Origin: Actinobacteria bacterium OV320
GTDB taxonomy: Bacteria; Actinomycetota; Actinomycetes; Streptomycetales; Streptomycetaceae
NCBI GenBank assembly: GCA_001298545.1
Contig: LJCX01000026.1
Location: 434,001 to 498,000, forward strand
Reading direction: 5' to 3'
DNA: 64,000 nucleotides
Below, piece after piece: positions 51,280 to 58,218 of this stretch (its first letter is position 1; every line of letters starts with the position of its first letter). The position numbers and the translations under genes were made by a program. Below the pieces are notes generated by a model. That model searched no databases. It worked only from the letters and a program-made list of their open reading frames with translations, and was not told the DNA's origin.

Positions 51280-52689
51280 TCAGACGGCGCGCGCGTCCGG
51301 CGCCGGGGTCTGCGGGTGCTCTGCGCCCACGCCAGGATCGCCGTCGGTCAGGTCGCCGTCGGTCAGGTCACGGTGACGGGTCTCCTTGGCGACTCCCACG
51401 GCGACGACCGTCAACAGGGCCGCGGCGATGACGTAGAGGGCGATCGGGGTGGAGCTGTCGTAGTCGGCCAGCAGCGCGGTGGCGATCAGCGGCGCCGGCG
51501 CGCCCGCCGCGACCGAGGCGAACTGGGCGCCGATGGAAGCGCCGGAGTAGCGCATCCGGGTCGCGAACATCTCGGAGAAGAAGGCGGCCTGGGGCGCGTA
51601 CATCGCGCCGTGCAGTACCAGACCCACCGTCACGGCGAGGACGAGACTGCCGAAGGTGCCGGTGTCGACGAGCGAGAAGAACGGGAACATCCAGAGCCCG
51701 ATCCCGACCGCGCCCAGCAGATACACCGGCCGTCGCCCGACCCGGTCGGACAGCGCACCCCAGGCCGGTATCACCGCGAAGTGCACGGCGGAGGCGATGA
51801 GTACGGCGTTGAGTGCGGTCTGCTTGGAGACGCCGGCCGAGGTGGTCGCGTACACGAGGATGAACGCGGTGATGACGTAGTAGGAGATGTTCTCCGCCAT
51901 CCGCGCACCCATCGCGACCAGCACGTCACGCCAGTGGTGCCGCAGCACCGACACCAGCGGCAGCTGTTCCGCCTCCGCCGACCGCACCGCCTTGCGGGCC
52001 TCGGCCTGCGCCAACGCCTGTCGGAAGACGGGGGATTCGTCGACAGACAGACGTATCCACAAACCGACGACCACCAGCACCCCGGACAGCAGGAAGGGGA
52101 TCCGCCAGCCCCAGGAGGCGAAGGCGGCGTCCGAGAGCACGGCCGTGAGCAGGGACAGCACACCGGTCGCGAGCAACTGCCCCGCGGGGGCACCGGTTTG
52201 CGGCCACGAGGCCCAGAAGCCGCGCCGCCGCGCGTCCCCGTGCTCGGACACCAGCAGAACGGCTCCGCCCCACTCGCCGCCGAGCGCGAAACCCTGGACC
52301 AGCCGCAGCACGGTCAGCAGCACCGGGGCGGCGCTCCCGACGGTCGCATGCGTCGGCAGCAGCCCGATCGCGAAGGTCGCCCCGCCCATCAGCAGCAGGC
52401 TCAGCACCAGCAGCTTCTTGCGCCCGAGCCGGTCCCCGTAGTGCCCGAAGACCAGCGCGCCGAGCGGCCGCGCGGCGAAACCGACGGCGTAGGTCAGGAA
52501 CGACAGGAGTGTGCCGACGAGCGGGTCGGAGCCCGGAAAGAACAGCTTGTTGAAGACGAGAGCGGCGGCCGAGCCGTAGAGGAAGAAGTCGTACCACTCG
52601 ATGGTGGTGCCGATGAGACTGGCGGCGACGATGCGTTTGAGGCTGGCGGGGGTTCCCGGGGATGGCGGAGCGGTCGCGGGGGAGGACAT
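51280..52689 (-). CDS. MHS-family (metabolite:H+ symporter) MFS transporter
   Basis: A 469-residue 12-helix transporter of the ProP/ShiA type. The signature start is VAASLIGTTIEWYDFFLYGS, then VGFAARPLGALVFGHYGDRL, GRKKLLVLSLLLMGGATFAI, LRLVQGFALGGEWGGAVLLV and RMRYSGASIGAQFASVAAGA. Family members import organic acids, betaines or shikimate with protons. Next to a hydroxybutyrate dehydrogenase, a short-chain hydroxy acid is a reasonable guess. ATG at 52689 (MSSPATAPPS). The tail carries a DLTDGDLTDGD repeat, encoded by a 15-bp tandem duplication near 51346-51372. Confidence 0.92.
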   Translation of the reverse strand: MSSPATAPPSPGTPASLKRIVAASLIGTTIEWYDFFLYGSAAALVFNKLFFPGSDPLVGTLLSFLTYAVGFAARPLGALVFGHYGDRLGRKKLLVLSLLLMGGATFAIGLLPTHATVGSAAPVLLTVLRLVQGFALGGEWGGAVLLVSEHGDARRRGFWASWPQTGAPAGQLLATGVLSLLTAVLSDAAFASWGWRIPFLLSGVLVVVGLWIRLSVDESPVFRQALAQAEARKAVRSAEAEQLPLVSVLRHHWRDVLVAMGARMAENISYYVITAFILVYATTSAGVSKQTALNAVLIASAVHFAVIPAWGALSDRVGRRPVYLLGAVGIGLWMFPFFSLVDTGTFGSLVLAVTVGLVLHGAMYAPQAAFFSEMFATRMRYSGASIGAQFASVAAGAPAPLIATALLADYDSSTPIALYVIAAALLTVVAVGVAKETRHRDLTDGDLTDGDPGVGAEHPQTPAPDARAV

Positions 52690-53088
52690 CGGTACCACTT
52701 CCAAGCGGTTGGCGGGGACGTTCCGTGTCGCCATACCGTAGGAATCCGCAGGTCAGGGTCACATGTGGTGGGACACCATAGTTCTGGGTGCGGAGGTGCG
52801 TGCGACCACCATGACGGCGTCGCCGGGGCACAGGCCGAAGTTCCCGCTGACCAGGGCGAGATACCAGAGGCGTGGCACATCGGTACGTCGGAGGTGCGCA
52901 AGACCTACGAGGCCATTCGGGCTGCTGGGCCCCTGGCCGGGGCAGGAGACCCGACATGCAGGTGGGCGTACCTGGTGGAATAGTGATAAATCGGGTGGGG
53001 CATCGGGGCGCATTTTCCGCCGGGCCGCAGGCAGTGCCGCGGCTTCGGATCTCCAGTCTCTTCGTCTGTCAGAAGCAGGGAGAAACCC
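52690..53088. other. 399-bp gap before the secreted-repeat gene
   Basis: No gene is supported. Two weak frames exist, a plus-strand 72-codon frame from GTG 52765 and a minus-strand 84-codon frame 52759-53013, but neither has a ribosome site or family resemblance. The region from about 52970 (TAGTGATAAATC) to 53080 is AT-richer and likely contains the promoter of the secreted-protein gene. Confidence 0.5.
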
Positions 53089-53649
53089 ATGCGTAGGAAG
53101 ATCCTCGTGTCCGTACTGACATCAGCGATGGCCTTCAGCGGATGGACCGCGGTCACTTTCTCGAATGCCGACGCAACGGTGAAGGCCGCGCCCAAAGCCA
53201 CCTGCACGGTGACCGAAGGACCTGGTGGCCGCTTCGGGGTGTCGGGCAAGGGATTCAAGGCGGGCGAAAAAATCACCGTGCGGAATTCCAAGAGCGCGGT
53301 GGTAAGCGTGACCAAGGCGATCACAGGAGGGTTCTTCGAGGTCACCGGGCTGCCGAACGACAACTACCGCGCCACTGGAAAGACCGCCACCGCGTCTTGC
53401 CGGAAGTTCGTGTCGGACGAGGATGCCGCCATCAAGTGCACGGTCACCAAGGGCCCGGGAAATACCTACGGCGTATCCGGCAGGGGGTTCCCGGAGGCCG
53501 AGACGGTCACGTTGAAGAATTCCAAGGGCGCCGTCGTGGACACGACCGTCACGATCAAGGACGGTTTCTTCGAGTTCACCGGCGTCCCCAACGACACATA
53601 CAACGTCACGTCGAAGTTCGCCCATGTGACCTGCCCCAAGGCCACTTAG
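53089..53649 (+). CDS. Secreted protein with two tandem Cys-bounded repeats
   Basis: A 186-residue protein. The signal peptide is MRRKILVSVLTSAMAFSGWT with cleavage near the Ala-rich stretch at about residues 25-35. Two homologous domains follow: about 39-104 (CTVTEGPGGRFGVSGKGFKA ... GGFFEVTGLPNDNYRATG ... ATASC) and about 116-182 (CTVTKGPGNTYGVSGRGFPE ... DGFFEFTGVPNDTYNVTS ... HVTC). Each starts and ends with Cys, suggesting a disulphide-closed Ig-like beta-sandwich. Codon third positions are less G/C-biased than neighbours, hinting at transfer. The TAG stop is part of the TTAG target duplication of the following IS. Function unknown. Confidence 0.82.
   Translation: MRRKILVSVLTSAMAFSGWTAVTFSNADATVKAAPKATCTVTEGPGGRFGVSGKGFKAGEKITVRNSKSAVVSVTKAITGGFFEVTGLPNDNYRATGKTATASCRKFVSDEDAAIKCTVTKGPGNTYGVSGRGFPEAETVTLKNSKGAVVDTTVTIKDGFFEFTGVPNDTYNVTSKFAHVTCPKAT
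53646..53649. repeat. TTAG target-site duplication (second copy 55210-55213)
   Basis: TTAG flanks the intact element on both sides. A 4-bp YTAR target is typical of the IS701 family. The left copy contains the stop codon of the secreted protein gene. Confidence 0.85.
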
Positions 53650-53763
53650 TACTCCAGCAGCGGTTCGCTATCTGGCCTGGTCAGAGGCGTCGTCGGCAGT
53701 GTAGTTGGCTGATGGCATGCCAGGGGCGGTCTTGGCGGACCGCCCCTCCAACGAGTGGCACCG
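53650..53763. repeat. Left terminal inverted repeat of the intact IS
   Basis: Perfect inverted match to 55096-55209. It contains an internal hairpin GGGGCGGTC-ttggcg-GACCGCCCC (53723-53746) upstream of the transposase start, which could block read-through transcription from outside into the transposase gene, and a GGCATGCC palindrome at 53714-53721. Confidence 0.93.
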
Positions 53764-53800
53764 GGAACTGTCTCCGCGGTGATGAGGGCAGCCTCCCCGC

Positions 53801-55036
53801 GTGATCGATGACCTTGCCGACGCGACCTGGGACCGTGAACTCAACGACCTCTTCCTGCGCATCGGCCACCGTTTCGGCCGCGCCGACCTGCGACGCCGCA
53901 TGCGTGACTACGTCCGCGCGCTGCTCGGCCCGGTCGGTCGCAAAAACGGCTGGCAACTGGCCGAACACGCAGGCCACCGCACCCCCGACGGCCTGCAACG
54001 GCTACTCAACCGGGCCACCTGGAACGCCGACGACGTCCGCGACGACCTGCAGACATACATCGCCGACGAACTCGGCGAAGACGACGGGGTGCTCATCCTC
54101 GACGACACCGGCTTCGTCAAGAAAGGCACCACCTCCGCAGGCGTCCAGCGCCAGTACTCCGGCACCGCCGGCCGCACCGAGAACTGCCAGATCGGCGTGT
54201 TCGCCGCCTACGCCTCTTCCAAAGGCCGCGCGTTGGTCGACCGGGAGCTGTATCTGCCCAAGTCCTGGACGGACGACCGTGAACGCTGCCGCGCTGCCAA
54301 GATCCCCGATGAACGGGGCTTTGCCACCAAACCAGAGCTGGCCAGGGCCATCGTGCTGCGCGCACTCGCCTCCTCGCTGCCGATCGCCTGGGTGACCGCG
54401 GATGCTGCCTACGGCCAGGAGTGGCGCTTTCGCCGGATGCTGGAAGAAGCCGCCGTCGGCTACGTGCTCGCCGTCCCAAAGTCCCAGCCGGTGCCGCGCT
54501 TCGGACGCATCGACCACCTCTTCGCCCAGGCGCCGGATGAGGCATGGGAGCAACGCTCATGCGGCGACGGCGCCAAGGGCCCCCGCGTCTATCACTGGGC
54601 GGCAGTCCAGCTCCCGGTGATCGAGGACTTCGACGATGAGCAGCCCACCCATCACCGCTGGGCGCTGGCCCGGCGCAGCATCAGCAGGCCCGATCAGATC
54701 GCCTACTACCTCGCATACGCGCCGGTCGGCACCGGCGTCGACGGGCTTGTGCGCGTTGCCGGGCGTCGGTGGGCGATCGAGGAATGCTTTCAGGCCGCGA
54801 AGAACGAGTGCGGCCTGGATGAGTACGAGGTGCGCCGTTACGTCGGCTGGATGAGGCACGTCACCCTGGCCATGCTCGCGCACGCCTTCCTCGCGGTCGC
54901 GGCGGCACAGGCGGCGGCAAAGGGGGATGCAGAAACGGTTCCACCATGGTCCCGCTCACCGTGGCAGAAGTCCGCCGGATCCTGGCAACTGACCCCGGAC
55001 ACCGGCCCCGCCCGCCACTTCGCATCCATGCGCTGA
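53801..55036 (+). CDS. IS701-family transposase (zero frame)
   Basis: A 411-codon frame from GTG. DDE-type features in order: VLILDDTGFVKKGTTSAGVQ (first Asp), FAAYASSKGRALVDRELYLP, PIAWVTADAAYGQEWRFRRM (second Asp), and RRWAIEECFQAAKNECGLDE with Glu. RYVGWMRHVTLAMLAHAFLA is the typical C-terminal helix. After about residue 374 the zero frame (AETVPPWSRSPWQK ...) no longer resembles the family. The conserved tail VPLTVAEVRRILA ... RHCHYRRR is instead in the -1 frame. So either a frameshift mutation or programmed -1 shifting occurs at 54919-54925. Confidence 0.92.
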   Translation: MIDDLADATWDRELNDLFLRIGHRFGRADLRRRMRDYVRALLGPVGRKNGWQLAEHAGHRTPDGLQRLLNRATWNADDVRDDLQTYIADELGEDDGVLILDDTGFVKKGTTSAGVQRQYSGTAGRTENCQIGVFAAYASSKGRALVDRELYLPKSWTDDRERCRAAKIPDERGFATKPELARAIVLRALASSLPIAWVTADAAYGQEWRFRRMLEEAAVGYVLAVPKSQPVPRFGRIDHLFAQAPDEAWEQRSCGDGAKGPRVYHWAAVQLPVIEDFDDEQPTHHRWALARRSISRPDQIAYYLAYAPVGTGVDGLVRVAGRRWAIEECFQAAKNECGLDEYEVRRYVGWMRHVTLAMLAHAFLAVAAAQAAAKGDAETVPPWSRSPWQKSAGSWQLTPDTGPARHFASMR

Positions 55037-55191
55037 GCTGGTCGCGATGGCGGCGAAGGCGTCAGGCCGTCGCCCGGCACTGCCACTACCGGCGACGGTG
55101 CCACTCGTTGGAGGGGCGGTCCGCCAAGACCGCCCCTGGCATGCCATCAGCCAACTACACTGCCGACGACGCCTCTGACCAGGCCAGATAG
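54919..55191 (+). other. A_AAG_GGG heptamer and -1 frame C-terminal extension of the transposase
   Basis: In the zero frame, codons GCA-AAG-GGG create the heptamer A_AAG_GGG at 54919-54925, matching the X_XXY_YYZ form of -1 slippery sites. A -1 slip reads on without a stop to TAG at 55189-55191, through VPLTVAEVRRILATD, ALSWSRWRRRRQAV and ARHCHYRRR, the usual IS701 tail, and ends inside the right inverted repeat. A one-base indel in the five-G run is the simpler alternative. Confidence 0.6.
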
Positions 55192-55209
55192 CGAACCGCT
55201 GCTGGAGTA
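55096..55209. repeat. Right terminal inverted repeat of the intact IS
   Basis: Exact reverse complement of 53650-53763 over 114 bp. The -1 frame extension of the transposase terminates inside it. Confidence 0.93.
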
Positions 55210-55213
55210 TTAG

Positions 55214-55237
55214 TACTCCAGCCGTAGTTCGTGATCT
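55214..55237. repeat. Left inverted repeat of the decayed element (partner 56247-56270)
   Basis: TACTCCAGCCGTAGTTCGTG followed by ATCT pairs with the right end 56247-56270 except for one T/C difference at position 12. Confidence 0.85.
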
Positions 55238-55329
55238 CGATGGTGAGGGCGCCGAGGAGACAGGTGGCCTGTGTCGATCATCTGGACGAGATCGACCACG
55301 CCATCGGGGGGGTGTCCGCCTACTCGAGT

Positions 55330-55728
55330 TCACCGAGACGTACGTAGGGCGTCCTTCATCTCGCTGAGCTTCGCAGTTGCCGCCGGGGTCCACTCTTTCG
55401 CCTGTCCGCCGAGGCGGAGGGCATCCTCGATCTCGCCGAGCTTCGCGGAGGACAGGACGGCTGCCCGCTCGATCAGGTCGTCCCGGGACATGGTGGTCAG
55501 CCACGTGCAGGGGGTGAAGCCTGGACGCGGGAACGCGAACCGCAGCACGCCTTCAAAGGGCAGTCCTTCCGTGGCACCTACTTGCACTTCGATGCCCAGA
55601 CCGCTGAGGTCGACGCCCGCCGGCGCGACGACCTGCATCGCCCGGATCCCGGACGCGCCGTCTGCCGACAGCAGTACGACCAGCCGCCGCTCGTCGAACT
55701 CGACCCACCAGACTTCGCCACGCTGCAC
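55330..55728 (-). CDS. PemK/MazF-like toxin gene inside the decayed IS
   Basis: A 132-residue protein. GTG at 55728 has AGGAGG 4 nt upstream. The N-terminus VQRGEVWWVEFDERRLVVLL matches the start of MazF/PemK endoribonucleases (RGEVWWV-x2-x-R-x-V-V-L-S). LRFAFPRPGFTPCTWLTTMS and LIERAAVLSSAKLGEIEDAL match the C-terminal strand and helix of the fold. The usual central R-P-x-V is changed to R-L-V-V, and part of the S-x-V-R region is altered, so activity is uncertain. No antitoxin gene is adjacent. It is divergent from the transposase remnant with 88 bp between starts. Confidence 0.7.
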   Translation of the reverse strand: MQRGEVWWVEFDERRLVVLLSADGASGIRAMQVVAPAGVDLSGLGIEVQVGATEGLPFEGVLRFAFPRPGFTPCTWLTTMSRDDLIERAAVLSSAKLGEIEDALRLGGQAKEWTPAATAKLSEMKDALRTSR

Positions 55729-55816
55729 ATGTCCTCCTGACACAGGACGGCAGACGAACGCTGCACGACCCTGACGCGCTGTGGAGACGGGTGCGGTCAC
55801 CGTTGATCATCGGCGT

Positions 55817-56246
55817 GTGAAGACAAACGATCACGCGGTGGCCTCACGTCACAGGGTAGACCCTGCCCGCTGGCAGGAGGCGTTCGAGGGCCTGATGAGC
55901 CGGATCGCAGGCCGGTTCACGCGAGTCGAACCCCGGCGCAGGGCCGGGCGGTTGGCGCTCGGGTTGCTGTCGGACCTGCCGCGCAAGAACTGGTCCCGCT
56001 GGGTCACCCTGGCCATGCTCGCGCACGCCTTCCTCGCCGTCGTCCGCGCGGACGAACGCGACCGCCACCCCGCACCCGACGACGCCCTCATACCGCTCCT
56101 GCAACGAGATCCAACGGCTGTTCATCACGCTCGTCGTCCAACCCGTCCACGACGCCGTCCACCGGCTCGGCCGGTCCGACTGGCGACGCCGCCACCAGGC
56201 CCGATCCCAGACCAGCCACTACCGACGACAAGCCACTCAGGCATGA
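55817..56246 (+). pseudogene. Internally deleted IS701-family transposase
   Basis: It starts at GTG with VKTNDHAVASRHRV and DPARWQEAFEGLMSRIAGRF then RRRAGRLALGLLSDLPRKN, the standard IS701 N-terminus. At about 55993-56003 it jumps straight to the family C-terminus (WVTLAMLAHAFLAVVRADE), losing all catalytic residues. Near 56095 a second lesion shifts frame; the true tail (CNEIQRLFITLVVQPVHDAV, WRRRHQARSQTSHYRRQ) continues in another frame to TGA at 56244-56246, next to the right inverted repeat. Confidence 0.85.
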
Positions 56247-56308
56247 AGATCACGAACTGCGGCTGGAGTATCAGGGCCACGGGGCAACGCCCCGGCCGGT
56301 ACATCAAG

Positions 56309-56346
56309 GGCCCGTCTTCCGGATCAGCCAATCCGGAAGACGGGCC
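56309..56346. terminator. Strong hairpin after the decayed IS
   Basis: GGCCCGTCTTCCGGAT and ATCCGGAAGACGGGCC pair perfectly over 16 bp around CAGCCA. It lies about 100 bp downstream of the minus-strand hydrophobic-protein gene, for which it is the likely terminator, and would also insulate the P450 gene from the IS side. Confidence 0.8.
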
Positions 56347-56370
56347 AAGACGCTGCCCCCGCTCGCCGTG

Positions 56371-56416
56371 GTCGACCCGATCGATGTGTCCGGGTCGACC
56401 CGATCGATGTGTCCCC
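56371..56416. repeat. Direct repeat of 23 bp in tandem
   Basis: GTCGACCCGATCGATGTGTC plus three bases occurs at 56371 and again immediately at 56394, differing only in the last positions (CGG versus CCC). It lies between the decayed IS and the hydrophobic-protein gene; each copy contains the ATCGAT palindrome. Confidence 0.85.
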
Positions 56417-56449
56417 GGGGGCCCACAGGGGTTGGCTGTTGTTGCCGGG

Positions 56450-56620
56450 TTACCAGCGATACCAGCGGCCCCTGCGGCCGCCGGTGTCCGCGCCGCGCAT
56501 GACGAAGCCCAGCAGCCAGACGACCAGCACGATGACGGCGATCCACCACAGTGCCTTGAGCGCGAAGCCCGCACCGAAGAGGATCAGAGCCAGCAGAAGA
56601 ACGAGAAGCAGGGGAACCAT
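56450..56620 (-). CDS. Small hydrophobic membrane protein, 56 residues
   Basis: MVPLLLVLLLALILFGAGFA then LKALWWIAVIVLVVWLLGFV form two membrane helices, followed by a short basic tail MRGADTGGRRGRWYRW. It resembles the tiny hydrophobic proteins common in streptomycetes and the lmo0937-type family; the function is unknown, perhaps envelope stress. ATG at 56620 follows a GGGG-poor region with GGAGG at 56629-56633 on the minus strand. Confidence 0.8.
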   Translation of the reverse strand: MVPLLLVLLLALILFGAGFALKALWWIAVIVLVVWLLGFVMRGADTGGRRGRWYRW

Positions 56621-56891
56621 AGTTATCAACCTCCATTGCTCCTGGTGCCCGGTGAATCGAAGAGCACACGGCTGATTCACCTGGTTTCTTCACCACTCTT
56701 GCGGGCACTGGACCCGGATTCTCCACCGGCGTTCACCAGATCGGACTCGGGATCCTCACCGAGGCCGACAGAACACCGTTAGGCCGTTCGGTCGCAGGAG
56801 TGAGTGCCTTTGCAGGTGATCGGGCACCCATGTCCTGCCCGGCCCCCGGGCATCTTCGAGCTACTCATCAGACCCCCGTCGGGAGCCTCGC

Positions 56892-58097
56892 ATGGAACCA
56901 GCCGCTGTCTCGAGAAACTGTCCGTTCGACTATGCCGAGGCGCTTGAGTTCGACCCTGTGCTCAAGCACTTGATGACGGAAGAGCCCGTCTCCCGCATCC
57001 GGCTGCCCCACGGCGACGGCGAAGCCTGGCTGGTCACAGGCTACGACGATGTGCGCACGGTGACCACCGATCGGCGTTTCAGCCGAAGCGCCGTCATCGG
57101 CCGGAACTTTCCGCGCATGACCCCTGAACCCATCGTTCAGGACGAGGCGATCAACGTGATGGACCCGCCGGGCAGCAGCCGCCTGCGCAGCCTGGTCTCC
57201 AAAGGCTTCGCGCCCCGCCACATGGAACGCATGCGGATCCGCACCCAGCATGTCGTGGACGAGCTGCTGGACCGGATGGAAAAGCACGGTTCCCCCGCGG
57301 ACCTCACCGAGCACCTGGCGGACCCCCTGCCCCTGGCCACCATCTGCGAGGTCCTCGACATCCCCGAGGCCGATCGCGCCCAACTGCGGTCCCACGCCCG
57401 GACCATGATGGACGTCGGCATCGACAACCGGGACAACGCCGTACGCGCCAAGGCCGATCTGCGGGCCTACTTCGAGAAGTTGACGGCACACCGGCGTGCG
57501 AACCCCGGCGAGGACCTGATCAGCACGCTGGCCGCGGCTCGTGACGGAGATGAGATTCTCAACGACCAGGAACTGGCAGTCATGGCCATGGTCCTGCTCA
57601 TCACCGGTCAGGACACCACCACCTACCAGATCGGGAACATCGCCTACGCCCTGCTCACCCGTCCCAAGGAGCTCGCCATGCTGCGCTCCGATCCCGGGAT
57701 GCTCCCGCAGGCCATCGAGGAACTGCTGCGCTTCATCCCCTTCCGCAAAGGCGTCGGCATCCCCCGGGTCGCCACCGAGGACGTGGAACTGAGCGGGGTG
57801 AGGATCCTGGCCGGGGACATCGTGCACGTCTCCTATCTGACGGCCAACCGTGACGGCCGGAAGTTCGACCGTCCCGATGAGCTGGACCTGGAACGCACCG
57901 GCCCGTCGCACATGACCTTCGGCTGGGGTGGACATCACTGTCTCGGCGCTCCGCTCGCCACCACGGAACTGCAGGTCGCACTCGGAAGCCTTCTTGAGCG
58001 CTTCCCCGACCTGAAGCTCGCGAAGCCGGCCGAAGAAGTGCGCTGGAACAAGACGTCGATCTGGCGCTATCCGCTCGCGCTGCCCGTCGTCTGGTGA
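56892..58097 (+). CDS. Cytochrome P450, CYP158-like
   Basis: A 401-residue P450. The I-helix reads AMVLLITGQDTTTYQIG, the E-x-x-R region is AIEELLRFIPFRKGVGIPRV, and the heme loop is FGWGGHHCLGAPLATTELQV with the thiolate Cys near residue 348. The segment VGIPRVATEDVELSGVRILA and the ending ALPVVW resemble CYP158A enzymes, which couple two flaviolin molecules in S. coelicolor. The downstream RppA-type synthase supports a flaviolin-related substrate. A strong terminator follows, so the two genes seem to be separately transcribed. Redox partners are not adjacent. Confidence 0.9.
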   Translation: MEPAAVSRNCPFDYAEALEFDPVLKHLMTEEPVSRIRLPHGDGEAWLVTGYDDVRTVTTDRRFSRSAVIGRNFPRMTPEPIVQDEAINVMDPPGSSRLRSLVSKGFAPRHMERMRIRTQHVVDELLDRMEKHGSPADLTEHLADPLPLATICEVLDIPEADRAQLRSHARTMMDVGIDNRDNAVRAKADLRAYFEKLTAHRRANPGEDLISTLAAARDGDEILNDQELAVMAMVLLITGQDTTTYQIGNIAYALLTRPKELAMLRSDPGMLPQAIEELLRFIPFRKGVGIPRVATEDVELSGVRILAGDIVHVSYLTANRDGRKFDRPDELDLERTGPSHMTFGWGGHHCLGAPLATTELQVALGSLLERFPDLKLAKPAEEVRWNKTSIWRYPLALPVVW

Positions 58098-58173
58098 CCG
58101 CGGCGCCCCCGGCGACGCGCCGAGCCCATGTGTCCGAGGTTCCCTCGTAGGCCTGTGGACGGCTGCCGCCCGC

Positions 58174-58218
58174 AGCACTGCGCCCCGCCGCCCGGGTCCG
58201 GCGGCGGGGCGCAGTGCT
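58174..58218 (+). terminator. Terminator of the P450 gene
   Basis: AGCACTGCGCCCCGCCGCC and its exact complement (58200-58218) pair over 19 bp around a 7-nt loop, 77 bp after the P450 stop. It separates the P450 from rppA. Confidence 0.88.

Larger units (their letters stand above)
53650..55209 (+). mobile_element. IS701-family insertion sequence with 114-bp terminal inverted repeats
   Basis: The 1,560-bp element starts TACTCCAGC and ends GCTGGAGTA. Its termini are perfect inverted repeats of 114 bp (53650-53763 and 55096-55209), and it is flanked by TTAG direct repeats. One transposase gene fills the interior. The perfect repeat identity and intact duplication point to recent insertion. IS701-family inverted repeats are normally a few tens of bp, so the length is unusual. 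The right end touches a second, older IS-like unit. Confidence 0.92.
55214..56270. mobile_element. Decayed IS701-type element carrying a MazF/PemK-like gene
   Basis: The 1,057-bp unit is bounded by 24-bp inverted repeats (55214-55237 and 56247-56270) with one mismatch, beginning TACTCCAGCCGTAGTTCGTG and sharing TACTCCAGC with the intact IS. It contains a minus-strand toxin-like gene and, divergently, a transposase lacking its catalytic centre. Left flank is TTAG (55210-55213); right flank is TCAG (56271-56274), one base different from a duplication. The unit cannot transpose by itself but may respond to a related transposase in trans. Confidence 0.8.

Noticed and set aside
52759..53013. Minus-strand 84-codon frame and plus-strand 72-codon frame (52765-52983)
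   Set aside because: Each has a stretch that looks protein-like, but there is no ribosome site, no family and the two overlap; not enough to call a gene.
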